Notes: generated from the letters alone by a model not told the origin. A stretch of 52,989 bases of DNA from Verrucomicrobiaceae bacterium (GCA_027487315.1 JAIYDW010000213.1:1-52989), one strand, 5' to 3'; shown: positions 36,226 to 45,787, counted from the stretch's first letter. Numbers and translations: made by a program.

Positions 36226-36789
36226 TCACTCAACCAAGGCCTTTTCCAACAAATCCAACACCCCAAGCTCAGCAGCACTGCTGTGGAGCAGTTCCAAGTC
36301 GAGCTTTCCCGCATTGAGCCTCAGCACGCCTAGAATGTCGCCCCATTGACGCTCCGAGTCCTCTCCACCCAGGCGATACCATTCCAGCTTGGCAACCACG
36401 ATGTCCTAGGCGCAGCAGATGCGAGCCTCAAAGACAGATCCCTCCAACTTGTGCGGCTGTGATCGCGCGAACTCACCGCCATCAAAACGCCGAAGCTTGG
36501 GAACGAAGACATCCACCTTCATCGCAGTGTCGAGGTGGATGAGGTTGAAGGAGGAACGATTGCGGATGGCGTCCTGCATCGCTTGATCATCAGCATACCA
36601 AGCTTCACCCAAACCTTCCAAAAACCGCTTCACATGTTGAGGGCGAATGTCCGCCATGATGTCAGCATCAAAGGTCGCCCGAGGTACGCCATGAATCGAA
36701 CTCGCCAATGACCCACCAAGAAACCAGCGCACTCCGAGCTTCTCGAGTTCAGCGGCAGCAGCCAAGGCAGCTCGCAGGGTGTCATCCAT
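36226..36789 (-). pseudogene. nucleotidyltransferase gene broken by an in-frame amber codon
   Basis: A 188-codon frame with the nucleotidyltransferase start block LGVRWFLGGSLASSIHG and the following DADIMADIRP. A TAG stop at 36406-36408 (codon 128) interrupts the frame in ICCA*DIVVAKLEWYRLGGE. After the stop the same frame continues with QWGDILGVLRLNAGKLDLELL to a natural TGA at 36226, so the whole protein is legible. The codon before the change would most simply have been GAG (Glu). The upstream small gene overlaps it by 8 nt. Either a pseudogene, a sequencing error, or an unusual readthrough. Confidence 0.82.
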
Positions 36790-37024
36790 GTCCAAGCAAA
36801 GGTCCGTAAGCTTTTGACGCCAATTCTTTGCCCAGCAAACGTTCCGCAAGCAAGCGATGAAGCTCCTGCGGGAGCAATTCAGGATGCTGTTGATGCAGAG
36901 AACTCCTCGTGAGTTCTCTCACCGACTGGCTCCAACCAAGAGCCAAACTCAGTCTCTTGGCGGGTGACATCGCCTGCAAGGCACGAAGGCGCATGGCTTC
37001 AACAGTGGCGGTGGTGTCATTCAT
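36782..37024 (-). CDS. small partner protein of the nucleotidyltransferase
   Basis: 80 residues: MNDTTATVEAMRLRALQ, SPAKRLSLALGWSQSVREL, PELLPQELHRLLAERLLGKELA. This helical family is typically encoded immediately upstream of a nucleotidyltransferase-like gene, as here, with an 8-nt overlap. The pair resembles antitoxin-type or minimal-nucleotidyltransferase modules in layout, but a toxin-antitoxin role is not shown. Confidence 0.78.
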   Translation of the reverse strand: MNDTTATVEAMRLRALQAMSPAKRLSLALGWSQSVRELTRSSLHQQHPELLPQELHRLLAERLLGKELASKAYGPLLGHG

Positions 37025-37129
37025 GGCGCTTCCTAGACTGCCATGCGGAACTGGATTGGCAACAACATGTCTAGCCTCGGTTGGAAGCGCCAGCAGGGTT
37101 CTGCATGCACACGCCGCAACACCTTCCCA

Positions 37130-37864
37130 TCACTCCCCCACCCAATACCGCCCCTCCCTCACCCCCACCTCCGGCGGCACCCCTGTCCTCTCAAACCGCT
37201 CATAGCCCGGCCACAACTCATCCCGCCAAAACCCCGCCCATTCCCCCTCCACCGCCGCCATCTTCTCCGGCGTCATCCGAAACGGAAAAACCTGCACCTT
37301 CACCGCCTCCTGCCCGCCCTTCAGCGCCGCCTCCACCAGCAGATAAATCTCTTCAATCACCGGGTCCGTCATCGCAAAACACCCAATGCTGACGTTGCTC
37401 CCATGCACCATGATCAAACTCCCCGTCCGCCCGTGGAACCGATCATACGCATTCGGATACCCCACGTTAAATGACAAATGAAACCGGCTCATCGGATTGA
37501 GCTGCTTCATCCCCACCTCATAAAAACCCTCCGGCGCCTGCAAATCCCCTTCCTTCAACTTCGGCCCTAGCTTGCCCGACATCCCGGCGATCCGCCACGT
37601 CCGAAACAACTTCCACCGCTCGCCCTTCTTCGCCTCCACCCACATCTCCAACTCCATCTCCTCCTTCAACACCCGCACAAACACCGGCGCCCCATACCGC
37701 AACCCCGCCCCTTCCATCGCGCTCCTCAACCCTCCCTCCACTCGCCCTCTCACTTCATCCAGTCGCTCGCTCCCAATCGCAGTCATCTGCCACCAAAACA
37801 CCCCCGCTCCCAGAATCAACCCCAACCCCACCACTCCCACCCAACGCCCAATCGCCGCCCTCAT
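37130..37864 (-). CDS. L,D-transpeptidase, YafK-like
   Basis: 244 residues with an N-terminal membrane anchor or uncleaved signal (GRWVGVVGLGLILGAGVFWW). The YkuD-type catalytic block MVHGSNVSIGCFAM carries the His and the nucleophilic Cys. FYEVGMKQLNPMSRFHLSFNVGYPN upstream is the YafK/murein L,D-transpeptidase pattern. It cross-links peptidoglycan or attaches lipoproteins, working in the periplasm. It overlaps the upstream gene (37861-38646) by 4 nt. Confidence 0.88.
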   Translation of the reverse strand: MRAAIGRWVGVVGLGLILGAGVFWWQMTAIGSERLDEVRGRVEGGLRSAMEGAGLRYGAPVFVRVLKEEMELEMWVEAKKGERWKLFRTWRIAGMSGKLGPKLKEGDLQAPEGFYEVGMKQLNPMSRFHLSFNVGYPNAYDRFHGRTGSLIMVHGSNVSIGCFAMTDPVIEEIYLLVEAALKGGQEAVKVQVFPFRMTPEKMAAVEGEWAGFWRDELWPGYERFERTGVPPEVGVREGRYWVGE

Positions 37865-38646
37865 GGCTTCACCCCTCCCGCACCCGGCAAAACATCCCGC
37901 GTCGCATCCAACTCATCCGGAAACGTCACCAGCACCTTCATCCGCCCAATGTCAGGATGATCCTCCAGCACCCACTTCCTCACAAACTGCTCCACCGACC
38001 TCCGACTTGCCTCCCGCGCCAGATTCAAGTGCCGCTTGTCCCCCGCTCGCTCCTCCACCCTCGGCGTCAGATCCTTCTCCAATTGCAAAAGATTCTCCAC
38101 CGCGTTGAACCGCAACCACCCCGAGGCCGATTTCTTCTCCATCCCATCCGTCCGAATCGCCGGCGGCAAACTCGGCCTCAAGATCGGCGACAAAACTCGG
38201 CACTCCTGATCCCGTATCTCGATCTTCCACTCATCCGATAGCTTCAAATGATACCGATAAATCACCGGCACGCGAATCTCCGACGTCGTCGTCCCCAAAT
38301 ACAGCATCTCCCCGAACAAACTCCGCGAGTCCGCCCGCGTAAACGTCTCCTCCGTCTCCACCCGCGCCACCTCCAAAACATCCCCGTCCGTCGACACCAC
38401 CTGCGTGATCCGCTCCCGAAACGTCTCCTCCACACTCCGCGTGTGAATCTTGTCCGCCACCGAATGCAAAAAATCTCCCGCCCCCTTCACCAGGCCCGCC
38501 GACTCCTCAATGAACTTCCACAGCACCACGCCCCCAATCAAACTCACCCCCACCACCGTCAGCCCAACCCACTTCAAACACCCCACCACACGATCTCGCT
38601 CGACCGTCACCACCCCAACTTTTTTCGTCTCGTCCATCGCAGTCAA
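37861..38646 (-). CDS. membrane-anchored protein, possibly DUF4230-like
   Basis: 261 residues. One membrane helix near residues 25-47 (LKWVGLTVVGVSLIGGVVLWKF). The rest is a soluble domain with VETEETFTRADSRSL, IRVPVIYRYHLKLSDEWKIEI and EQFVRKWVLEDHPDIGRMKVLVTF. The strand-rich core followed by a terminal helix resembles DUF4230 proteins, but I cannot confirm the family. It is translationally coupled to the L,D-transpeptidase, which suggests a shared envelope role. Confidence 0.72.
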   Translation of the reverse strand: MTAMDETKKVGVVTVERDRVVGCLKWVGLTVVGVSLIGGVVLWKFIEESAGLVKGAGDFLHSVADKIHTRSVEETFRERITQVVSTDGDVLEVARVETEETFTRADSRSLFGEMLYLGTTTSEIRVPVIYRYHLKLSDEWKIEIRDQECRVLSPILRPSLPPAIRTDGMEKKSASGWLRFNAVENLLQLEKDLTPRVEERAGDKRHLNLAREASRRSVEQFVRKWVLEDHPDIGRMKVLVTFPDELDATRDVLPGAGGVKP

Positions 38647-38794
38647 CTATCCACAAAACCCCCAATCCCTTCAACTCCGATTCCAACCCTCATTCCTTCC
38701 CCTCACCCCACCCCCCTAAAGTGGGGTGTCTCCAAATGCGAAACGGCTCGCCGAATCTCCGTTGGTATGTTGAAATCCATCGTTCCCATCCCTC

Positions 38795-41700
38795 ATGAGC
38801 CGCTACGCCCTCTTCCTCCTCCTCTTTGGCATTCTTCCCTCGTCCGCAAAAGACGAGCCCAAAGACGCTGCGCAAAACGACTCCACTTCCGTCCCCCAGG
38901 CCACCCCTCTCATCAAGTGGACCTTTGACACCCGGGAACCCGGCACCCTTTCCGGTAAAGCCCTCATCACTCCCACAGGCCCACAAAAACCCATCTACCC
39001 CGGCTTCCCCGTTGGCAATAAAGCCGCTGTCTTCACTGGCAAAGACAGCCACATCCAAATCAAAGAAGCCGACCTCCCTAACCTCAATCTCCGCTTCGGC
39101 CTTGGCGAGACCTTCATGGTCGAAACTTGGGTCAGCGTCGACTCCCTCAACAACGGCAGCTACGTCTACCTCATCGGCAAAGGCCGAAACAAGAACAAGG
39201 CCTTCACACCCGAAAACCAAAACTGGGCGCTCCGTCTCAAAGGCGAGGGCGGTGAGGCCCGCCCCTGCTTCCTCTTCCGCAGCCGCAAACCCGATGGCAA
39301 AGAGGACTATCACCGCTGGGTCGCCAAAGAAGGTTTCGCCCCAGGCTCTGGCTGGCATCACATCGCCGTCAGCTACACCTTCGGCAAACTCAAGAGCGTC
39401 TCTGCTTGGATCGATGGCAAAAAAGCCCCGGGCGGCACCTGGGACATGGCCGGAGAAACCACCGCTCCCCCTGTCCAGGACGCCGACGACATCCTCATCG
39501 GCACCGGCAACGGCGGTGGCGCTGGCAACACCCTCAACGGTGCCCTCGATGAACTCGCCCTCTACCGCGAACTCGTGCCGGACGACACCCTCGCCAGCCG
39601 CTACCAGTTCCGCCCGCCCCCACCTCCCATCGACCCCAAAACCCTCCCTTCAGACAAGGTTCTCGTCCAGATCTGCGAAGACGGTGTCCCGGCCAAAAAC
39701 GCCTGGCCCGCCCTCCCGCCTCAGCCCTCCGAGACCTACTTCGAACGCGCCTTCGGCATCTCCGAACTCCCTCAAAAATACATCGCCACCGGTGTCCGCG
39801 AAGATCGCCCCAATCCCTTCCTCCTCCGCGCCGCCGCCAAAGTCACCCTTCCCGCTGGCAAGCACCGCCTCCTCCTCCGTGGTCGCAACGCCAGCCACCT
39901 CCACATCGACGGCAAACTCTTCCTCGAACTCGGCTTCGCCAAAACCGATCCCGGTGGCCACGGTCGCGTCGCTGAACAGGCCAACTACCTCGACCTCGGA
40001 CCCGACTTCCGCTTCACCCCTCCCGGCACCCAGGAAACCTGGGCCGAATTCACCTCCCCAGGTGCCGAGCACACCTTCGTCATCGAGCAAATGATCGGCG
40101 GCATGGCCGGCACCTCCAGACGCCGCCCCGAAACCGGTGAAATGGTCATCGCCATCTCCCCTCAAGGCTCCGAGTCCTGGCAACTCCTCTCCCCCACCCC
40201 AGACGTCATCCCTTACACCGACGCCGGTTGGACCCAATACAACTCCCAGCACAGCCAGTGGCTCACCACCGTCAACGCCGAACGCCGCGCCAAAGCCCGC
40301 GCCGCCCACGCTCCCTACTGGACCAAACGCCGCCAAGCCGCCGACCAGTGGCTCGCCAACACCCCCGATACCCCCGTCCCCGCCCCTACCCCCAAGCTCC
40401 CCGCCTCCAACGCCATCGACCACTTCCTCAACGCCAAAATCACCACCGTCTCCGCTCAAGTCGCGGCGACTCAAAAAGACGGCGTCAACTTCTACCAGGA
40501 CGTCCTCCCCATCCTCGAGTCCAACTGCTTCTCCTGCCACCAAGGCGGCAAAGCCAAAGGCGATCTCCAACTCGACTCCCTCTCTGCGGCCCTCCACGGC
40601 GGCGAATCCGACGGCCCCGCCATCACCCCCGGTGAACCCGAAAAAAGCTCCCTCCTCGCTCGCGTCACCAGCACCGACGAAGACTTCATTATGCCCCCAA
40701 AAGGCAAACCCCTCACCTCCGATCAAGTCACCACTCTCAAACGCTGGATCAGCGAAGGCGCTCACTGGCCCGAACTCAACGTTTCCCGCATCGAAGTCAC
40801 CCCCCTCAGCGACGACCTCGCCTTCCTCCGCCGCGTCACTCTCGACACCATCGGCGTCACCCCCTCCCTCGCCGAGATCGAAGCCTTCCAAGCCGACACC
40901 CGCCCTGACAAACGCGCCCACACCATCGATCGCCTCCTCGCCGATCCACGCTGGGCCGACCGCTGGATGGGCTACTGGCAGGACGTCCTCGCCGAAAACC
41001 CGAACATCCTCAACCCCACCCTCAACAACACCGGCCCCTTCCGCTGGTATCTTCACGAGGCCCTCACCGACGACCGCCCCATGGACCTCTTCGTCACCGA
41101 ACTCCTCCGCATGCAGGGCTCCGAACGCTTCGGCGGCCCGGCCGGATTCGGCACCGCTTCCGGCAACGACGTCCCCATGGCCGCCAAAGGCACCATCGTC
41201 AGCACCGCCTTCCTCGGCGTCGAAATGAAATGCGCCCGCTGCCACGACGCCCCCGCTCATCAAAGCAGCCAGCAGGACCTCTTCGAACTCGCCGCACTCC
41301 TCGAAACCAAATCCATCGACGTCCCCACCACCAGCTCCGTCCCTATGGACAAACTGCACGAAGGCGGTCGCAAATCCCTCATCCAGGTCACCCTCCAGCC
41401 CGGCAGCAAAGTCGAACCCAAATGGCCCTTCTCAGACTTCGTCGACGAAACCCTCGCCGACACCCTCGCCGAATCCCCCAAAGACTCCCGCGACCGCCTC
41501 GCCGCCCTCATCACCGCCCCGCAAAACCAGCGCTTCGCTCAAGTCATCGCCAACCGTGTCTGGCAGCAACTCATGGGCCGTGGCATCGTCGAACCCGTCG
41601 AAGACTGGGAACGCGGCAAACCCACCCACCCCGAGCTCCTCTCCTGGCTCGGACGCGAGTTCGTCCGCGGGGGTTACAGCCTCAAAAACCTCGCCCGCCT

Positions 41701-42502
41701 CATCCTCAATTCCCACGCCTACCAGCGCGCCACCGACTCCGCCCTCACCGCTCACAGCCCCCTCTTCGCCGCACCCGCCCCACGTCGCCTCGGCGCCGAA
41801 CAAATCCTCGACTCCCTCTTCGCCGCCACCGGCAAACCGATGAACACCGAGGAAGTCAGCCTCGACATCGATGGCCGCCGCGATTTCAAAAACTCCATCT
41901 CCCTCGGCCATCCCACCCGTGCCTGGATGCTCGCCAGCACCAGCAACGAACGCGACCGACCCAGCCTCAGCCTCCCCCGCATCCAAGCGGTCTGCGACGT
42001 CCTCGAAGCCTTCGGTTGGCGCGGCGCCCGTCAGGACCCCGTCAGCACCCGCTCCACCGATCCGAATGCCCTTCAACCCGCCATCCTCAGCAACGGCACC
42101 GTCGGCATCTGGCTCACCCGCCTCAGCGACGACCACGGCATCACCCAGCTCGCTCTCCGGGACCTCCCGCTCGATCAATTCATCGACACCCTCTTCCTCC
42201 GCCTCCTCACCCGCCTCCCCACCGCCGAGGAAAAAGCCGTCTACCTCGCCCAACTCGAACCCGGTTACACCACCCGCAAAACCACGCCCCCCGAGACCAA
42301 ACCCACCCCACGTTACCCCTTCAAATACGTCTCCTGGTCAAACCACCTCGACACCGAAGCCAACACCCTCCGCCAACAGCAGGAAGTCGCCGCCCGCAAA
42401 GGCGATCCCCCCACCGCCCGCCTCACCGAAGCCTGGCGCACCCGCCTCGAAGACTCCCTCTGGGCCCTCCTCAACGCCCCCGAATGGGTCTTCGCCCCTT
42501 GA
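38795..42502 (+). CDS. LamG-type + cytochrome c + DUF1549/DUF1553 protein
   Basis: 1235 residues with signal peptide (MSRYALFLLLFGILPSSA). An N-terminal concanavalin/LamG-like domain spans about residues 45-255. A planctomycete cytochrome c-type domain follows, with CFSCH at residues 578-582 in YQDVLPILESNCFSCHQGG. DUF1549 starts near residue 665 (LRRVTLDTIGVTPSLAEIEAF), contains a second CxxCH, CARCH, at 813-817, and leads to DUF1553 (FAQVIANRVWQQLMGRGIVEPVEDW). Such proteins pair with DUF1501 proteins; here the DUF1501 gene lies about 600 nt downstream with a toxin-antitoxin pair between. Presumed role: heme-based redox on complex carbohydrates, unproven. Confidence 0.95.
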   Translation: MSRYALFLLLFGILPSSAKDEPKDAAQNDSTSVPQATPLIKWTFDTREPGTLSGKALITPTGPQKPIYPGFPVGNKAAVFTGKDSHIQIKEADLPNLNLRFGLGETFMVETWVSVDSLNNGSYVYLIGKGRNKNKAFTPENQNWALRLKGEGGEARPCFLFRSRKPDGKEDYHRWVAKEGFAPGSGWHHIAVSYTFGKLKSVSAWIDGKKAPGGTWDMAGETTAPPVQDADDILIGTGNGGGAGNTLNGALDELALYRELVPDDTLASRYQFRPPPPPIDPKTLPSDKVLVQICEDGVPAKNAWPALPPQPSETYFERAFGISELPQKYIATGVREDRPNPFLLRAAAKVTLPAGKHRLLLRGRNASHLHIDGKLFLELGFAKTDPGGHGRVAEQANYLDLGPDFRFTPPGTQETWAEFTSPGAEHTFVIEQMIGGMAGTSRRRPETGEMVIAISPQGSESWQLLSPTPDVIPYTDAGWTQYNSQHSQWLTTVNAERRAKARAAHAPYWTKRRQAADQWLANTPDTPVPAPTPKLPASNAIDHFLNAKITTVSAQVAATQKDGVNFYQDVLPILESNCFSCHQGGKAKGDLQLDSLSAALHGGESDGPAITPGEPEKSSLLARVTSTDEDFIMPPKGKPLTSDQVTTLKRWISEGAHWPELNVSRIEVTPLSDDLAFLRRVTLDTIGVTPSLAEIEAFQADTRPDKRAHTIDRLLADPRWADRWMGYWQDVLAENPNILNPTLNNTGPFRWYLHEALTDDRPMDLFVTELLRMQGSERFGGPAGFGTASGNDVPMAAKGTIVSTAFLGVEMKCARCHDAPAHQSSQQDLFELAALLETKSIDVPTTSSVPMDKLHEGGRKSLIQVTLQPGSKVEPKWPFSDFVDETLADTLAESPKDSRDRLAALITAPQNQRFAQVIANRVWQQLMGRGIVEPVEDWERGKPTHPELLSWLGREFVRGGYSLKNLARLILNSHAYQRATDSALTAHSPLFAAPAPRRLGAEQILDSLFAATGKPMNTEEVSLDIDGRRDFKNSISLGHPTRAWMLASTSNERDRPSLSLPRIQAVCDVLEAFGWRGARQDPVSTRSTDPNALQPAILSNGTVGIWLTRLSDDHGITQLALRDLPLDQFIDTLFLRLLTRLPTAEEKAVYLAQLEPGYTTRKTTPPETKPTPRYPFKYVSWSNHLDTEANTLRQQQEVAARKGDPPTARLTEAWRTRLEDSLWALLNAPEWVFAP

Positions 42503-42535
42503 GCATCCGCCTCCCTCGTGCTACCCTTTCCCATC

Positions 42536-42775
42536 ATGACTACGACTGCCGAATCTCTCATGAATACTCTTCTCGATCTTCCCGAGGCAGATCGCATGGA
42601 AATCGTCGAGCGCCTTCAAGACAGTCTCTTCGACGTCCTTCAACCCGCCGGGGAAATCAGCGAAGAACTCAAAGCAACCCTCGACCGCCGCTGGCAGGAA
42701 ATCGAAAGCGGCCAGGTCGAATGCATCCCTCATGAAACGGTCATGGCCAACCTGAAAGCCAAACATGGACTTTGA
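42536..42775 (+). CDS. antitoxin, addiction-module component type
   Basis: 79 residues starting MTTTAESLMNTLLDLPEADRMEIVERLQDSL, the pattern of the short addiction-module antitoxin family often paired with ParE-like toxins. The charged C-terminus ([25 protein letters not shown]) is the expected toxin-binding tail. The start at 42536 is favoured over the one at 42518 because the homologous region begins there. Its stop overlaps the TTG start of the toxin. Confidence 0.85.
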   Translation: MTTTAESLMNTLLDLPEADRMEIVERLQDSLFDVLQPAGEISEELKATLDRRWQEIESGQVECIPHETVMANLKAKHGL

Positions 42776-43071
42776 AAATTGTCACCCATCCTGAAGCTCA
42801 AGAGGAACTTTCGGAAGCTCTCCGATGGCTTCAGGAAAGAACCCTTCGGTCCGCTGATGACCTCTTCAACGCCTACGACAAACAAGTCGAACAGATCCGC
42901 CAATCACCAACCAGCCATCACTTCATTTATCGAGATTTTCGTCGGGCCAATCTGAAACGCTTTAGCTATCACCTGATCTACAGGACCACAGCCGACTCCC
43001 TCTTCATCATCGCCTTCGCCCACGACAAACGCCACCCCGACTACTGGAAGACCCGTATCCCCAGCGCCTAA
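42772..43071 (+). CDS. RelE/ParE-family toxin
   Basis: 99 residues from a TTG start that overlaps the antitoxin stop (TTGA). The N-terminal [15 protein letters not shown] is typical of ParE-like toxins. [24 protein letters not shown] and [17 protein letters not shown] complete the core. It is a different subfamily from the toxin at 3400, sharing only the general fold. Wedged between a DUF1549/1553 gene and its DUF1501 partner, it looks like an insertion into that operon. Confidence 0.87.
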   Translation: MKIVTHPEAQEELSEALRWLQERTLRSADDLFNAYDKQVEQIRQSPTSHHFIYRDFRRANLKRFSYHLIYRTTADSLFIIAFAHDKRHPDYWKTRIPSA

Positions 43072-43108
43072 CCTCTCCGCAATCCGCAATCCCAAATCCG
43101 CAATCACC

Positions 43109-44377
43109 ATGAACCGCCGCCACTTCCTCCAATCCACCGCCCTCGCCGCCACCGCCTCCCCCCTCCTCCACGGCACCACCCCCATCGCCAAACCCAAAGG
43201 CAAAGCCGAACACTGCATCTTCATCTGGCTCGGCGGCGGCATGGCCCAAATCGACACCTTCGACCCCAAACCTCTCGGTGACCCCAAAGCCTCCCCCAAA
43301 AAAGCCGGCTCCGCCTACGCCTCCATCGAAACCTCCGTTCCCGGCGTCCGCCTCTCCCAGCACCTCCCCAAAACCGCCCGCCTCATGGAGCACGTCACCG
43401 CCGTCCGCTCGGTGAACCACAACATCATCAACGAGCACGCCATCGCCACCAACTTCGTCCACACCGCCCGCCCCATCAGCGGCAGCACCAGCTACCCCTC
43501 CATCGGCTCCATCGTCGCCCATCAACGCGGCGCCGTGAATCCCAAGGTGCCCGCCTACATGCTCATCGGCTACCCCAGCCCCAGCCGCGGTCCCGGATTC
43601 CTCGGCGCCAAATTCGGCAACATCTACCTCACCGACACCACCTCCGGCCCCGCCGGCTTCACCCGCCCCGAAGACGTCACCAGCCAGCGCATCTCCACCC
43701 GGGAAAAACTCCTTCGCCCCCTGCAGGAGCGCGTCGCCGAATCCGCCGCCATGGCCGACTACGAAGCCGCTCAGCGCGAAGCCCTACGCCTCGCCGGCCC
43801 CGAGTTCATGCGCAACTTCAACCTCAAGGAAGAATCCGCCTCCCTCCGCAACGACTACGGCTCCGAGTTCGGCCAGCGCTGCCTCCTCGCCCGCCGCCTC
43901 ATCCAGGACGGCGTCCGTTTCATCGAGGTCTCTCACAACCTCGGCTTCGTCAACGGCACCGGCTGGGACACCCACAACGACGGCCAGGAAAAACAGCACC
44001 TCCTCATCAAAGACCTCGACGACGCCCTCGCCACCCTCATCACCGACCTCAAAACCCACGGTCTGCTCGATAAAACCCTCATCGCCCTCGGCACCGAGTT
44101 CGGTCGCCCCCCCGAGTTCGACAGCGGCGGCGGTCGCGGCCACCAATGCAGCACCTTCAGCCTCCTCCTCGCCGGCGGCGGTCTCAACCACTGCGGCGCC
44201 TACGGCGTCACCGATGACCTCTCCAAAAAGATCCTCGAAAACCCCGTCTCCGTCCCCGACTTCCACGCCACCATCCACTCCGCCCTCAACATCGACCCTG
44301 CCCACGAACTCATGGACGGCACCCGCCCCGTCCCCCTCACCGACAACGGCAAACCCATCGCCGCCCTCTTCGGCTAA
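43109..44377 (+). CDS. Tat-exported DUF1501 protein
   Basis: 422 residues with a twin-arginine signal ([20 protein letters not shown]). [20 protein letters not shown] is the DUF1501 start. [61 protein letters not shown] and [14 protein letters not shown] are its conserved blocks, with metal-binding His/Asp residues like those of the alkaline-phosphatase/sulfatase superfamily. It partners with the DUF1549/DUF1553 gene upstream. Confidence 0.94.
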   Translation: MNRRHFLQSTALAATASPLLHGTTPIAKPKGKAEHCIFIWLGGGMAQIDTFDPKPLGDPKASPKKAGSAYASIETSVPGVRLSQHLPKTARLMEHVTAVRSVNHNIINEHAIATNFVHTARPISGSTSYPSIGSIVAHQRGAVNPKVPAYMLIGYPSPSRGPGFLGAKFGNIYLTDTTSGPAGFTRPEDVTSQRISTREKLLRPLQERVAESAAMADYEAAQREALRLAGPEFMRNFNLKEESASLRNDYGSEFGQRCLLARRLIQDGVRFIEVSHNLGFVNGTGWDTHNDGQEKQHLLIKDLDDALATLITDLKTHGLLDKTLIALGTEFGRPPEFDSGGGRGHQCSTFSLLLAGGGLNHCGAYGVTDDLSKKILENPVSVPDFHATIHSALNIDPAHELMDGTRPVPLTDNGKPIAALFG

Positions 44378-44406
44378 AAATCCAAACGCAGTGCCCCATC
44401 GGAGGA

Positions 44407-44421
44407 CGGGATTGCATCCCG
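44407..44421. terminator. hairpin between convergent genes
   Basis: CGGGAT-TGC-ATCCCG is a perfect 6-bp stem with a 3-nt loop, lying between the DUF1501 stop (44377) and the convergent methyltransferase stop (44427). Position suggests a bidirectional terminator; the flanking T tract is weak. Confidence 0.45.
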
Positions 44422-44426
44422 CCCAC

Positions 44427-45104
44427 TTAACTCACCCCTCCTTCACCCTCCCTCGTCACAAACATCACCATGACCCGTCGGCATTCCGGAAACCGCTGAA
44501 TGCTCAACTCCCCAGCAAGCCCCGAAAACAGAGCCTCAATCTGAGCGTCACTCAAAAAGTGTTTGATCACTCTGAAGCTCGATCCATCAGACAGCCGCCT
44601 CTCCTGAATCGGGTTCCCCTCATCATCGAAAACGCCCGTCACGGAATGCTCACCAGGCAGTTGATCAATGAACACGATTGGTGATCCCGAACGAACTCGA
44701 CGAATCGCTCCCGCGAGAAACCCCTCCATCCTGGAAAGCGGCACATGCGCCAACCAATCAACCGCCAAAATCGCATCAAATACCCCCGGTATCAGATCCA
44801 GACGATAAGCATCCGCCTGCAAAAGAGTGACTCGATCCAATGGCAACCGCTTCTTCCGGGCCTCATCAAGAGTCGATGGATTGTAATCCGTCGCCGTGAC
44901 CGAAACCGCTGTCTCCGCTGCAAACTGAGTCCAAAACCCCGGTCCACAAGCGATCTCTAAAACCTGCCTTCCACGCATCGCACTGCGGACACGCTCGATG
45001 ATCGGCAACAGAACACGAACCTTCGCCTCATCGTCATAGCCCATCGACGAATCATAAACAGAGGCCCTTTGCCCGTAATACCTCTGCATCTCTTCAATGA
45101 TCAT
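44427..45104 (-). CDS. class I SAM-dependent methyltransferase
   Basis: 225 residues. Motif I is VLEIACGPGFWTQF, followed by VTATDYNPSTLDEAR (motif II) and VTLLQADAYRLD and FDAILAVDWLAHVP (motifs III and IV). The N-terminal YYGQRASVYDSSMGYD is common in small-molecule methyltransferases. Substrate unknown. It lies just left of the integron array and on the same strand, but no attC site separates it from chromosomal DNA, so I treat it as backbone. It could be a cassette that has lost its attC. Confidence 0.9.
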   Translation of the reverse strand: MIIEEMQRYYGQRASVYDSSMGYDDEAKVRVLLPIIERVRSAMRGRQVLEIACGPGFWTQFAAETAVSVTATDYNPSTLDEARKKRLPLDRVTLLQADAYRLDLIPGVFDAILAVDWLAHVPLSRMEGFLAGAIRRVRSGSPIVFIDQLPGEHSVTGVFDDEGNPIQERRLSDGSSFRVIKHFLSDAQIEALFSGLAGELSIQRFPECRRVMVMFVTREGEGGVS

Positions 45105-45268
45105 AGTCTTTCAGCAATGAGCGACTCCACCCAAACCAGCACAGCAATCCTACCATCGCCACGTTAGCCTTGAAAAGACGAAAAGTCATATCGAACCAAG
45201 GCGTCGGCTAGGCATCGCCATGTAGCGGCCTCTTGAACGAAGCCCCTCTCCAAGAATGACGCAGCCTC

Positions 45269-45296
45269 AACGCCGAGGGTTGAGAAGTTCGGCGTT
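45269..45296 (-). terminator. hairpin downstream of the last cassette gene
   Basis: AACGCCGA (45269-45276) and TCGGCGTT (45289-45296) form a perfect 8-bp inverted repeat with a 12-nt loop, 10 nt past the stop of the last array gene. An alternative stem, CTCAAC/GTTGAG, overlaps it. No T tract. It may end array transcription or be an attC relic. Confidence 0.3.
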
Positions 45297-45305
45297 TAAG
45301 CGTTT

Positions 45306-45680
45306 TCAAGGCAGCACCACAGCCCCAATCGCATGATCGGTGCCGTCCGGATCCCAATACTTGACAGTGTAAGTCCCTGCGGAAACGCCCTTCACTTCAA
45401 CATAACCCGGATACCCACCCTTCCGGTTGGCACGGGTAAAGCTCGCAGTCACCAGAATGCCCGATCAGGGAACCTGAGTCCTGACGGCGTCAATCCATTG
45501 CCCTGAATGAACAATCTTCGTCTCAAAAGCAATCGGGATCCGATAGGCGCCTCCCCCGAGCGTAGCGGGAGCCCCAATAGCAATTCCACCAGCAGCAAAA
45601 AAGTCCCGTGACTTAGTCTCGGAACGTCCGGCCAGCGTGACAGTCGCCAGCAATAGCATTGTGCTGAGTCGGTGTTTCAT
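45306..45680 (-). pseudogene. cassette 13 gene, interrupted by in-frame TGA
   Basis: Starts MKHRLSTMLLLATVTLAG, a signal peptide, and reads GGIAIGAPATLGGGAYRIPI before a TGA at 45465-45467. The same frame continues without a gap (SGILVTASFTRANRKGGYPG, VEVKGVSAGTYTVKYWDPDG) to TGA at 45306-45308. The whole frame gives about 123 residues of a secreted beta-rich protein. The C-terminal part looks like a small carbohydrate-binding or Ig-like domain. It is the leftmost member of the cassette array. The only attC next to it is on its 5' side; no clear attC follows. Confidence 0.7.
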
Positions 45681-45684
45681 CTTT

Positions 45685-45787
45685 TTCTAACGCTCAAACT
45701 GAGCCGCGATCATAGCTGGCACGGAGTGTGTTGCTCACAGCACACTCGGTGACAGACATCATCGTTGGCTCTAGTGCTTTGTAAGGC
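45685..45787 (-). other. attC12, divergent type
   Basis: Read on the minus strand: R'' GCCTTAC, spacer AAAGCA, L'' CTAGAGCC, then L' GGCTCAG, spacer TTTGAGC, R' GTTAGAA. L'' has one extra A over the complement of L'. The sequence is unlike the ten-member family and closer to the general attC consensus at R' (GTTRRRY). It follows the VOC cassette gene. Confidence 0.65.

Noticed and set aside
36226-37024. The nucleotidyltransferase pair as an active toxin-antitoxin system
   Set aside because: The layout fits, but the larger gene has an in-frame stop and the role of the small protein is not established.
44427-45104. Methyltransferase gene as a fourteenth cassette
   Set aside because: Same strand and next to the array, but no attC-like structure was found on either side; it could be revisited if a degenerate attC is detected.
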